Source of the DNA: Lachnospiraceae bacterium UBA7182
Lineage (GTDB): Bacteria > Bacillota > Clostridia > Lachnospirales > Lachnospiraceae
Direction of reading: 5' to 3'
Assembly (NCBI GenBank): GCA_002491115.1
Contig: DKVI01000106.1
Span: 1-22,700, forward strand
Length of the DNA: 22,700 nt
The notes below the pieces were generated by a model. It was not told the DNA's origin. It did not search any database and saw only the letters and a program-made list of their open reading frames with translations. The first letter of the stretch is position 1. Every line of letters begins with the position of its first letter. Position numbers and translations under genes: made by a program. This document shows, piece after piece, positions 17,901 through 22,136 of this stretch.

Positions 17901-18030
17901 CATCCTGGGTTTGATCATATAAATCTTCAAAAGACCCTTCTGCCCTGACATGCATAGAAACAAAAAATGTCACCATAATAAAAAGGACCAAGATTATTAC
18001 CAATCTGCTTTTTTTCTTTTTTGCAACCAT
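11914..18030 (-). CDS. 2,038-aa secreted multidomain protein with alpha/alpha-barrel domain and seven Ig-like repeats
   Basis: A signal peptide (1-30, VRA/E) is followed by a beta-helix-like region with GLUG-type motifs (~70-240; GGMVSNNKGILSNC, TNNGEIKNC). An unrecognised beta region spans ~295-430. Residues ~440-755 form an alpha/alpha-barrel domain (LLKDVLAFTAMGYDATNIAG, TMTLQQIFLALDPEN, NAQVHITMALCGIDW) akin to that of the 1,340-aa protein. Long helical repeats and an acidic Glu/Asp/Thr-rich linker (~985-1055) follow. Seven tandem Ig-like units (~1485-2038) are each marked by GTDY and then GxGxYxGT motifs. No DUF4430, membrane helix, sorting signal or SLH domain is visible, so surface retention would need a partner. 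Two CxxC motifs (CARC 476-479, CYSC 591-594) lie in or near the barrel. The start at 18030 has AAGGGAG 8 nt upstream. A role in corrinoid capture is inferred from domain content and operon position. Confidence 0.87.
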   Translation of the reverse strand: MVAKKKKSRLVIILVLFIMVTFFVSMHVRAEGSFEDLYDQTQDAYIIKNEEDFMLFVNEISNKNEYTGKVIRLGNDITINDYTGLKSTSKFGGYFDGQGHTVSLNITNAAKYFIGQITGTGVIAHTNFKVSLKSSLIYAIKGKIYGCMFSGENVAGNSTPSVLSTNNGEIKNCVFAVDLSSTTTSDPTSYGGMVSNNKGILSNCLHIGKFGEISGNTTVSATARENSGTIENCYYIEKENLYTIKEWGKACPEEELKEEGTYEGWDFEHIWEIAEGEGYPSIRADIPSGYLPTPPNITEVKLTYKISVEDVRYNKEEDTCERHFPLTVEGPVYAGSDSSVSENLDDILKTCEVKIEEKPVVEGQYLDQLREAIPRHGFKTRITDRNPASEFFRTSCKDASQTGYKIIFDFQWAEGEPSAEFRAGKEEGVEETAKLSEEQKEQMLADAKLYMRQIIDLFQERYPEAWKTDSWFGFTCARCGYFPGELTSEKVYAHMVKARYEPYVKEYEDYKAANPDYDKNATEYIKEKYPVERYLSGEDNESILAIVNTNVLLKDVLAFTAMGYDATNIAGLDLIDLKNNNSTSRGSFDGCYSCYSDYSGRYTDNYEEFSKKVLEQMDANEGYWERMVENTDADDMSTMTLQQIFLALDPENKDHQYKIGCIRKWFSNVQTIRGCFPGNQGYTNPWTNAQVHITMALCGIDWRSEEFVKNGYSVISLLGDPVYQANTLGYASDRLQCARALAALIRQSEGSNDLFDCTDVTGTRTVNRLIDKFKDAGFADIVQYADDIGRAREIYNGLHDSRKSGVRLNELEAAEKLLKDRKCVDNAAMKINAIPAVDALTLEEGAVFVAEARGAYDLLTEDQKKLLTEDLLQKLAAAEEKIAELKTTTLTEAIRDLEPGRVKLLEYLNETSSGWQMDQEFADRVKYVREGLYDPFVAQYPEQAAGIDIKNLDDSEQALAELVYNILKELPRSQKLEAQDNNENVDTENTKEKIDSETVEAENTEPAGEDVPEADDTEETDGQEAGYIKETDDPETDYVQTDESEETEKGSRIQVTEEELQAIADGWAAYQSLTDPARTYLEDMDGGAEEIANLRKVNELAGKYQAYVEQYQKNLRESIASIPLPMTEETFAKACRLVEQYNTEKLAREYIDDESNTIESGGGTVTLKSVMEQIRAGIVAIQEKLARIQKAEEMIGQLPLKAPVNKEEADAAKVLYNAALEFYNGLTQEEQERVVSSGSLTVQKTLLDNWNVDEASAAQAAELIRSAEELRKNIRSEQMIAALQQATDAWNALNERARTILGTEQADKLSVMAEEKKADTKAALKEKGITLDMELPWYVSVEADEVALSGPEAAPLVQVLKNQKRVTAVKAVSMKAYTVRADGSREEYSADTAIGINLPAVSGLSGKNVWIAVRYADESVGCIQGFAGQSGVALRSARFGVFVLGADTSDTSAGVEPDDIPQEGIPESFWIAKVADCTYTGKALKPAVRVYNGDKLLSEGTDYKLSYKNNINANVNADAKAVVTVTGRGNYTGTRTAEFTILPLDVNDRDIMIGDVVAAHTGSMLEAVPEVTYQGKKLVKERDFTLSGNTFAEEGTYDIILRGTGNFTGEATAKFTITKLNLISQATVAKIPEAARKYNGTDPVTPSLTVKVKKTVLKEGADYEVAFINNEEVGTATAILTGINEYAGTKKVNFQIVGTPLKKAVVTGLEKSYDYTGDPIEAEALAVTLEGKTLSEGTDYKVSYENNRRAGKAGVLIKGTGAYTGTIKKTFKITACDLKENEDKVSGLESLEARYTKGGSKPEIDLVFDGVLLTEGKDYTVACKNHKKVADAGIGKKAPKVTIKGKGDFKGTLTANFTIVPKALDDEDITFTVADVAFADKKGKYISKPVLTDAGGKKLTVGTDYERTVEYTLDGAPLTKQDIVPEGASVTVKVTGKGAYTGSREEEYRITRYSFNKAKVKISNQAYTGRAVTLDENDLEVKFGTEVLDYGDDYEIVEGSYTKNIKKGTAAVTIAGKGEYGGLKTVKFKIVSQNVTLK

Positions 18031-18067
18031 ATATACACTCCCTTTATCTTTTAAAACACATAAAACA

Positions 18068-18108
18068 TCCCCACTTGATATTCCGATTTCCGAAATATCA
18101 AGTGGGGA
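18068..18108 (-). terminator. Strong intra-operon hairpin (attenuator or processing site)
   Basis: A perfect 15-bp stem (18068-18082 with 18094-18108) has an 11-nt loop and lies between the first and second genes of the operon. On the minus strand it is followed by TGTTTTATGTGTTTT, a broken T-rich tract. It probably lowers transcription into the 2,038-aa gene or protects the upstream message, leaving more of the small secreted protein than of the downstream giants. Confidence 0.55.
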
Positions 18109-18225
18109 CTCTCCGACTCAAACTGCTACGATCTGTCCGTTCCTATACTTCGTCCGCGGAAGACTATCCGTACCAACCTATTTTTATCAGTCTTACAATC
18201 CTCCCTATATTTGAAAGTTTTCAAA

Positions 18226-19086
18226 CTACAGTGCGGCAGCGGCCTCAGCTATATCCTCACTAGAACTTCTCAGATCCTTTAAAACTTCCACAGCATGCAT
18301 ATATTCCTCACCAGTTTTAGATTTACTAGTATCAGCCATAGCCTTTACCAATGCTGTACTATCCGCACGGTCAAAAGAAGTTACTGCTTTCGCAGGTCCA
18401 CTCCAGTTATAAGTATATTCCCACCTGCTCCATGTCGGATAGCTGGCATTAGCCATAACCGCTGTTGGCAGATATTGTGTTCCCATTCCGATGTCCGCAC
18501 CCATATTAAAGGAGTAGAACATCTGCACGATCGCCTCATCGTCATCCAGGATTTTATTTTCCTTCATTTCGGCGATCGTTGAACCCATGCTTAAATAATA
18601 GCTGCCTACCTGGGTTAAATTGTCCACTGTCATCATCCAGCCTGAATAGCCGCTGAACTCTCTCTCCCCCAGATTACCAGGCTCTGTATACTGTGTATCT
18701 TCCGGAGTAATGACAATCTGCGGATTATTATACCCACTGCCGTTCAACCCAAGGCTATTCACCTGCGTCGCCGTCAGGCTGAACGATTCTACACCTGGAC
18801 TCTTGATCTCTGTGATATAAGTAGGCGATCCCGGATCTTTCTCCGCGCATACTATGTGCGGTTTCACGATATCAAATAATGTCGTGCTGTCAGCCGTGGT
18901 CTTCGGCACGGTGATTTTCATGGGTGCATAAGCAAAACCATCGTCTACCAGCGTCGGATCTGCTACAAAATAAAACGTGTAGTCCGAACTTTCCGCCTTT
19001 TCAGTTCCGCTTGCCATCGCCGTAAGCCCCATGGACATTACCATTGTTGCTACTAAACCCATAGATACTAATCTTTTCTTCAACAT
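18226..19086 (-). CDS. Small secreted DUF4430 protein, first gene of the operon
   Basis: The protein has 286 residues. Residues 1-26 are a classic signal peptide (MLKKRLVSMG..., cleavage near AMA/S). The rest is one DUF4430-type domain (~35-205), with TTADSTTLFDIVKPHI, then YSGWMMTVDNLTQVG (~147-161), then DDDEAIVQMFYSFNMGADIG. A C-terminal extension is rich in aromatic residues (YPTWSRWEYTYNWSG) and ends in short helices. No lipobox, membrane helix or sorting signal is present, so it is either released or held by a partner. The start at 19086 is fixed by AAGGAGG 8 nt upstream; a longer in-frame reading begins inside the riboswitch leader and is rejected. As the gene nearest the riboswitch, and upstream of a strong hairpin, it should be the most highly expressed. 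A soluble corrinoid-binding role is inferred. Confidence 0.87.
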   Translation of the reverse strand: MLKKRLVSMGLVATMVMSMGLTAMASGTEKAESSDYTFYFVADPTLVDDGFAYAPMKITVPKTTADSTTLFDIVKPHIVCAEKDPGSPTYITEIKSPGVESFSLTATQVNSLGLNGSGYNNPQIVITPEDTQYTEPGNLGEREFSGYSGWMMTVDNLTQVGSYYLSMGSTIAEMKENKILDDDEAIVQMFYSFNMGADIGMGTQYLPTAVMANASYPTWSRWEYTYNWSGPAKAVTSFDRADSTALVKAMADTSKSKTGEEYMHAVEVLKDLRSSSEDIAEAAAAL

Positions 19087-19135
19087 AATGTGTACCTCCT
19101 TACTTCTTTTCGTTGAAAAAATGATCTTGTTACTT

Positions 19136-19161
19136 TTCATTCCCGGTACCTTAGGAATGAA
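19136..19161 (-). promoter_or_regulatory. Hairpin in the riboswitch leader, possible expression platform
   Basis: A perfect 8-bp stem (TTCATTCC / GGAATGAA) has a 10-nt loop and sits between the aptamer and the start codon at 19086. Six T residues occur only ~12 nt later, so this is not a textbook terminator. The ribosome binding site (AAGGAGG) lies ~35 nt downstream. Whether control is by termination or by ribosome access cannot be settled by eye. Confidence 0.35.
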
Positions 19162-19271
19162 TTTTCTGATTCCGGCAGACTGTACACATCGGCCTGAACC
19201 GTGGTGATTGCCGAAAAAAGGTATAAAAAATAAACCTCCGCTTATTGCCTCCGGACAATCATCTATCATAC

Positions 19272-19427
19272 TCAGATGCCTGTCTCCTGACTAGGTCTTC
19301 CAACCTACTCGCTGCCCTTCTCAGCTTACGCCAATGGATATACAGCTTTCGTAGACCATCACAGTAGGGAATAAACTGTGCCGGGATCTCACCGGACTTC
19401 CATTAAGGACTATGTCCTTTCATCTGA
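19272..19427 (-). promoter_or_regulatory. Cobalamin riboswitch aptamer
   Basis: Read on the minus strand, the element is closed by a P1 stem (TCAGATG at the 5' end, CATCTGA at the 3' end). It contains the conserved blocks of the cobalamin riboswitch: TAATGGAAGTCCGGTGAG followed by ATCCCGGCACAG, then CCCTACTGTGA, and finally the B12 box GTCAGGAGACAGGC. Its ~156-nt length includes a peripheral region between the core and the B12 box, so it is not one of the short variants. These RNAs bind cobalamin and switch off downstream genes when the vitamin is plentiful. The next gene starts ~185 nt downstream. It is the main evidence that the whole DUF4430/ECF gene set handles corrinoids. Confidence 0.92.
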
Positions 19428-19474
19428 ATATTTCTATTTTATTTTGTAGAAACTACTTACAGGTTCCGATCTAT

Positions 19475-19497
19475 ATTTCATAGATTATACAAATCTA
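19475..19497 (+). repeat. Left copy of the 23-bp inverted repeat (recombination site A)
   Basis: This 23-bp sequence occurs as its perfect reverse complement at 20909-20931. Its core is AGATT-ATACA-AATCT: palindromic 5-bp arms around an asymmetric 5-bp spacer, the layout of a tyrosine recombinase crossover site. In this copy the arms extend to a perfect 10-bp palindrome (TTCATAGATT / AATCTATGAA). It lies 48 nt upstream of the riboswitch aptamer. Confidence 0.85.
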
Positions 19498-19541
19498 TGA
19501 ATCTGCTCCCGAAAATATAACTTTTTCAGGTCTTTTTTTCG

Positions 19542-20696
19542 TCAGAGACGAAAATTCTGACGGTTAATAGAAGGCACGCGCAGGATTCCAAGCTGCTCCT
19601 GCTTATACTTCATGGACAGGTGTACATAACGGTCCATCGTGATTTTCACGGTCCGGTGCCCCAGGATCTCCGAAAGCGCCTTGATGTCCACCCCTGCCTC
19701 TATACAGGAAGACGCAAACGTATGCCGGAGCAGATGCACATGGATCTTTCGCAGGCCGCATGCTTCCACCGACCGGTGGAACCGGTTGGTAAATGTGCGC
19801 GGCTCCGCAGGCTTCGCCGTCCCGCTCAGTACGAAATCTCCCGAATGATGCCTTTTCCTCTCCTCCTCCAGCAGAGGAAAGAGAAACGGATGAATCGGCA
19901 CCGCCCGGTTCTGCCCGTTCTTGGTCGGCCCGAAATACAGCATCGTCTTCGGTGCGTCCGCGTCTCCTTCCGATACCTGGATTCTCTGCAGGCTCTGCCT
20001 TACATATAACAGACGGTTTGCTAGATCCACATCCTTCCACCGCAGGGCGCACAGCTCGCCCAGGCGTACCCCCTCATATAAGAAGATCAGTATACCCAGA
20101 TTCGTAAGAGTCGGATGCGCGGCGGCATAACGAACCAGACGTTCCTTTTCCGCGTCCGTCAGGATTTCCGTCCTGCGGACGCCCCGCCTTTCCTCTTTGG
20201 CAGACGATAAGACAAGCCTGAAAGGAAGGCCTTCTGTCCTGGCCGCAAAGCGCCCGATCCCCCGTATGACCGTGTTTACCGTACAGACCAGGCTGCCGGA
20301 TACACAGGGATGCAGAAACTTCATAAGCGCTTCATAATCCTCCTGCGCAAGCTCCTCATAGAGCCGGTCTTTCCAGTAAGGCAGGATATATTGATGCAGG
20401 CAGTTCTTATATTTATTATAGGTGCCCGGCGACCAGTTCCGGTCCTTCTGCTCCCGGAGCCACGCCAAAGCCAGTCCGCCATAGGTCGGAATACCTTTCT
20501 GCGCATCGGTTCGTCCCGGAGACCTGTCCCCGGCCGCAAGAGAATGCTCGTATGTCTTTTTCTTTTCTTTGATGGCCTGGTAGCTGTCCGCGTAAAGGGA
20601 TTTATAAACAACTCGCCCATCCGGCAGCCTGCCGGTCTTTACGCGCGCTTCCCATCTGCCGTCTTTGCGTTTATAAATATTTTCTCCTTTTCTCAT
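19542..20696 (-). CDS. Tyrosine recombinase (Tn916-type integrase family)
   Basis: This 384-residue enzyme carries all catalytic residues of the family: Arg211 (EGVRLGELCALRW), Lys259 (TKNGQNRAV), His321 and Arg324 (HLLRHTFAS), His347 (LGHRT) and nucleophile Tyr357 (MDRYVH). Residues ~1-50 (NIYKRKDGRWEARVKTG...) form an AP2-like arm-binding domain, and ~70-155 a SAM-like core-binding domain. Such enzymes cut and rejoin two short sites through a Tyr-DNA link. AAAGGAG lies ~7 nt before the start. The gene stands alone between inverted 23-bp sites and between two copies of AATTCTGACGGT. I infer it inverts its own segment; integration of a lost or minimal element is the alternative. No clear terminator separates it from the riboswitch, so some transcripts may read through into the operon in the present orientation. 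Confidence 0.95.
   Translation of the reverse strand: MRKGENIYKRKDGRWEARVKTGRLPDGRVVYKSLYADSYQAIKEKKKTYEHSLAAGDRSPGRTDAQKGIPTYGGLALAWLREQKDRNWSPGTYNKYKNCLHQYILPYWKDRLYEELAQEDYEALMKFLHPCVSGSLVCTVNTVIRGIGRFAARTEGLPFRLVLSSAKEERRGVRRTEILTDAEKERLVRYAAAHPTLTNLGILIFLYEGVRLGELCALRWKDVDLANRLLYVRQSLQRIQVSEGDADAPKTMLYFGPTKNGQNRAVPIHPFLFPLLEEERKRHHSGDFVLSGTAKPAEPRTFTNRFHRSVEACGLRKIHVHLLRHTFASSCIEAGVDIKALSEILGHRTVKITMDRYVHLSMKYKQEQLGILRVPSINRQNFRL
19553..19564 (+). repeat. Direct repeat AATTCTGACGGT, copy 1 (possible arm site)
   Basis: This identical 12-mer recurs at 20735-20746 in the same orientation, and similarity runs on (TTAATA here, AAATA there). This copy overlaps the last codons of the recombinase gene. 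A repeat just inside each crossover site suits binding by the enzyme's N-terminal arm-binding domain. Confidence 0.5.
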
Positions 20697-20734
20697 GATT
20701 CTCTCCTTTCTCTTTCATAATGTATTTTGACTAT

Positions 20735-20746
20735 AATTCTGACGGT
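20735..20746 (+). repeat. Direct repeat AATTCTGACGGT, copy 2 (possible arm site)
   Basis: This second copy of the 12-mer lies ~40 nt upstream of the recombinase start codon and ~160 bp from site B. Binding here could also repress the recombinase promoter, giving self-regulation (inference). Confidence 0.5.
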
Positions 20747-20783
20747 AAATATGTGCAGAAAACCGGTATCGGGCTGTATTCAT

Positions 20784-20800
20784 GGATTTCGGCCAAATCC
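20784..20800. repeat. Short palindrome upstream of the recombinase gene
   Basis: GGATTT and AAATCC flank a 5-nt CGGCC centre, between the recombinase start and the outward promoter. The symmetry suggests an operator, but no regulator is known. Confidence 0.3.
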
Positions 20801-20849
20801 GCCCCTGACATAATCACCAAAAAACACTAAAAAAAATGAAAAAAAGGTG

Positions 20850-20878
20850 TTGACATTTTATAAAAACAGGTATATCAT
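20850..20878 (+). promoter_or_regulatory. Strong outward promoter inside the invertible segment
   Basis: TTGACA (20850-20855), a 17-bp spacer, and TATCAT (20873-20878; 5/6 to consensus), preceded by an A-rich stretch (20828-20845) that could act as an UP element. Transcription would start near 20885, before site B, and leave the segment rightward. If the segment flips, its positions become 19551-19528 on the minus strand, with the start ~94 nt ahead of the riboswitch aptamer. Confidence 0.7.
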
Positions 20879-20908
20879 TCTATGCATAGAAACTAAAAAT
20901 ACAGTTCC

Positions 20909-20931
20909 TAGATTTGTATAATCTATGAAAT
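20909..20931 (-). repeat. Right copy of the 23-bp inverted repeat (recombination site B)
   Basis: This is the perfect reverse complement of 19475-19497. Its spacer reads TGTAT on the plus strand, opposite to ATACA in site A. Its arms form a 9-of-10 palindrome (TTCCTAGATT / AATCTATGAA). Confidence 0.85.
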
Positions 20932-20971
20932 TCTGTTTCCGAAATAATTGCATAAAACATGGGAAATCGAC

Positions 20972-21000
20972 TTGATTTTTGACGATATTCCTTTTATAAT
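20972..21000 (+). promoter_or_regulatory. Promoter of the right-hand LRR gene
   Basis: TTGATT (20972-20977), a 17-bp spacer and a perfect TATAAT (20995-21000) lie 40 nt before the start codon at 21041. The promoter is outside the inverted repeats, so this gene has its own start site whatever the orientation of the switch. Confidence 0.6.
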
Positions 21001-21040
21001 AGTCTCCATCACGGGCTCATGTGGAAGGGGACTTGTTTTG

Positions 21041-21880
21041 ATGCAGGAATCTGGTTCTTCCATTTTTTTAAAGACAACAATTACACGAAAAAATGCTGCG
21101 GATTTTTCGGTGGCCGATCTGACCATACCGGGGTACATCCGTACCGTCTCGCACGACGCCTTTTCAAATTCCAATGTTATTTGTAGGCTTACACTGCCCA
21201 AAAGCCTGCGTGTTCTTGGCGCGAACGCGTTTCAAAACTGCACGGCTTTAGAGTATGTCGTCATGACTGGCAGCCTTTATACATTTGAAACAGGCGTATT
21301 TGCAAGATGCGGGAAACTCAGGGAGGTCTCTCTCCCTGACGGGATCACCGAGATCCCTGCCGATACGTTCAGGGAGGATTACCGCCTGGAGCGGGTGTCC
21401 CTGCCTGATGACAGCGCCGTCGTCAGCATCCGGAATGACGCGTTCTGGGGATGCAAGGCGCTGTGTGATTTTTCCATTCCAAAAAGGGTATGCCTGATCG
21501 AAGACCGGGCTTTTTACCGCTGCAGGAACCTGACATGCCTTACCTTTCCCGACGTCCTGATCAGTATCGGGGAGGAAGCCCTGTTCGGAAGCGGGCTTTC
21601 TTCTCTCGTACTGCCGGAATCTTTAAGGATTATCAAAGACAGGGCTTTTTTCCGCTGCCACGGCCTGAGCGAGGTCACGATCCCGTCCGGAGTCTCTTAT
21701 ATCGGCGCCGGCGCGTTCCACGGCTGCAACCGGTTAAAGACGCTGACGATCCTGCATGACCCGCACTTCATCGGTCCGGAGATCGCCAACCTTGTAACGG
21801 TCATCCGCTGCCGCAAAGGGTCTTACGCGGACGCTTACTGTAAGAAATACGGGTACACGGCGGAATATATTGATACATAA
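21041..21880 (+). CDS. BspA-like LRR_5 protein, cytosolic
   Basis: The protein has 279 residues with about nine LRR_5 units, for example LTLPKSLRVLGANAFQNCTA and LVLPESLRIIKDRAFFRCHG. It ends in a cap (LTILHDPHFIGPEIANL..., then IRCRKGSYADAYCKK) that mirrors the end of the LRR protein at 1311-2108. No signal peptide, membrane segment or sorting signal is visible. I chose the ATG at 21041 because GGAAGGGG lies ~10 nt upstream; an ATG 93 nt earlier lacks a ribosome binding site and would overlap the promoter at 20972-21000. It is transcribed away from the cobalamin operon and could also receive transcripts from the invertible promoter in the present orientation. The function is unknown; a protein-binding scaffold is the family expectation. 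Confidence 0.82.
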   Translation: MQESGSSIFLKTTITRKNAADFSVADLTIPGYIRTVSHDAFSNSNVICRLTLPKSLRVLGANAFQNCTALEYVVMTGSLYTFETGVFARCGKLREVSLPDGITEIPADTFREDYRLERVSLPDDSAVVSIRNDAFWGCKALCDFSIPKRVCLIEDRAFYRCRNLTCLTFPDVLISIGEEALFGSGLSSLVLPESLRIIKDRAFFRCHGLSEVTIPSGVSYIGAGAFHGCNRLKTLTILHDPHFIGPEIANLVTVIRCRKGSYADAYCKKYGYTAEYIDT

Positions 21881-21906
21881 AAAAAACTGCCACCAGAAAG
21901 TGACAG
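21879..21906 (-). terminator. Intrinsic terminator, minus strand
   Basis: On the minus strand, CTGTCAC / GTGGCAG (one mismatch) forms a stem with a 6-nt loop and is followed by eight T residues. The tract overlaps the stop codon of the convergent LRR gene. It ends the putative small RNA, and any transcript coming from 22555 leftward. Confidence 0.7.
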
Positions 21907-22020
21907 CTAAAAAAGCATACTATCCCCTTGGTATCCATCATGGACCCAAACCGAATTTAAAATCATACGTTCACACACATGAACACTGCGACGCCGTGTC
22001 AAAAACCGGCTGCTGTGTTC
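21879..22020 (-). ncRNA. Putative small structured RNA (~140 nt)
   Basis: A minus-strand promoter (22027-22055) and an intrinsic terminator (21879-21906) frame a stretch with no convincing protein. From the predicted start the RNA could fold at once: GAACAC/GTGTTC (22015-22020 with 21981-21986) encloses GCCG/CGGC. A second hairpin, TCCAT-c-ATGGA, lies at 21934-21944 and the terminator stem follows. A 61-codon reading frame here starts upstream of the promoter and has no family resemblance. I do not recognise the RNA as a known class. Its 3' end is antisense to the LRR gene's stop. Confidence 0.4.
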
Positions 22021-22026
22021 CGTTAC

Positions 22027-22055
22027 ACTATAGCACAAAACAGGCGGGGGCGCAA
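22027..22055 (-). promoter_or_regulatory. Promoter of the putative small RNA
   Basis: On the minus strand: TTGCGC, a 17-bp spacer, then TATAGT preceded by TGC (an extended -10). The -35 is weak (4/6) but the extended -10 is good. Confidence 0.45.
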
Positions 22056-22136
22056 GCGCGGGAGATATTCCTTTTTGTAATAGCTTTTGCAATTATCCTA
22101 CCCGCAGCACTATGATACCCCAATATGTATACAGAT

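Larger units (their letters stand above)
19475..20931. other. Candidate invertible segment: recombinase gene plus outward promoter
   Basis: The 1,457-bp segment is bounded by the 23-bp inverted repeats. It contains one gene, the tyrosine recombinase, and a near-consensus promoter at its right edge. Strand exchange between sites whose spacers are in opposite orientation inverts the DNA between them. Inversion would move the promoter from facing the LRR gene to facing the cobalamin riboswitch and operon. No excisionase, relaxase or replication gene is present, which argues against an integrated mobile element. The inversion itself is inferred and has not been observed. Confidence 0.6.

Noticed and set aside
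19087..19269. N-terminal extension of the small DUF4430 protein starting at 19269
   Set aside because: It would begin right beside the riboswitch aptamer and place 61 non-conserved residues before a perfect signal peptide. The AAGGAGG just before 19086 decides the start.
19475..20931. Integrated mobile element or prophage remnant with attachment sites
   Set aside because: Only a recombinase gene is present. The shared 23-bp ends are inverted, not direct, so recombination would invert rather than excise. The direct similarity of the flanks is noted as a separate finding because it keeps a small doubt open.
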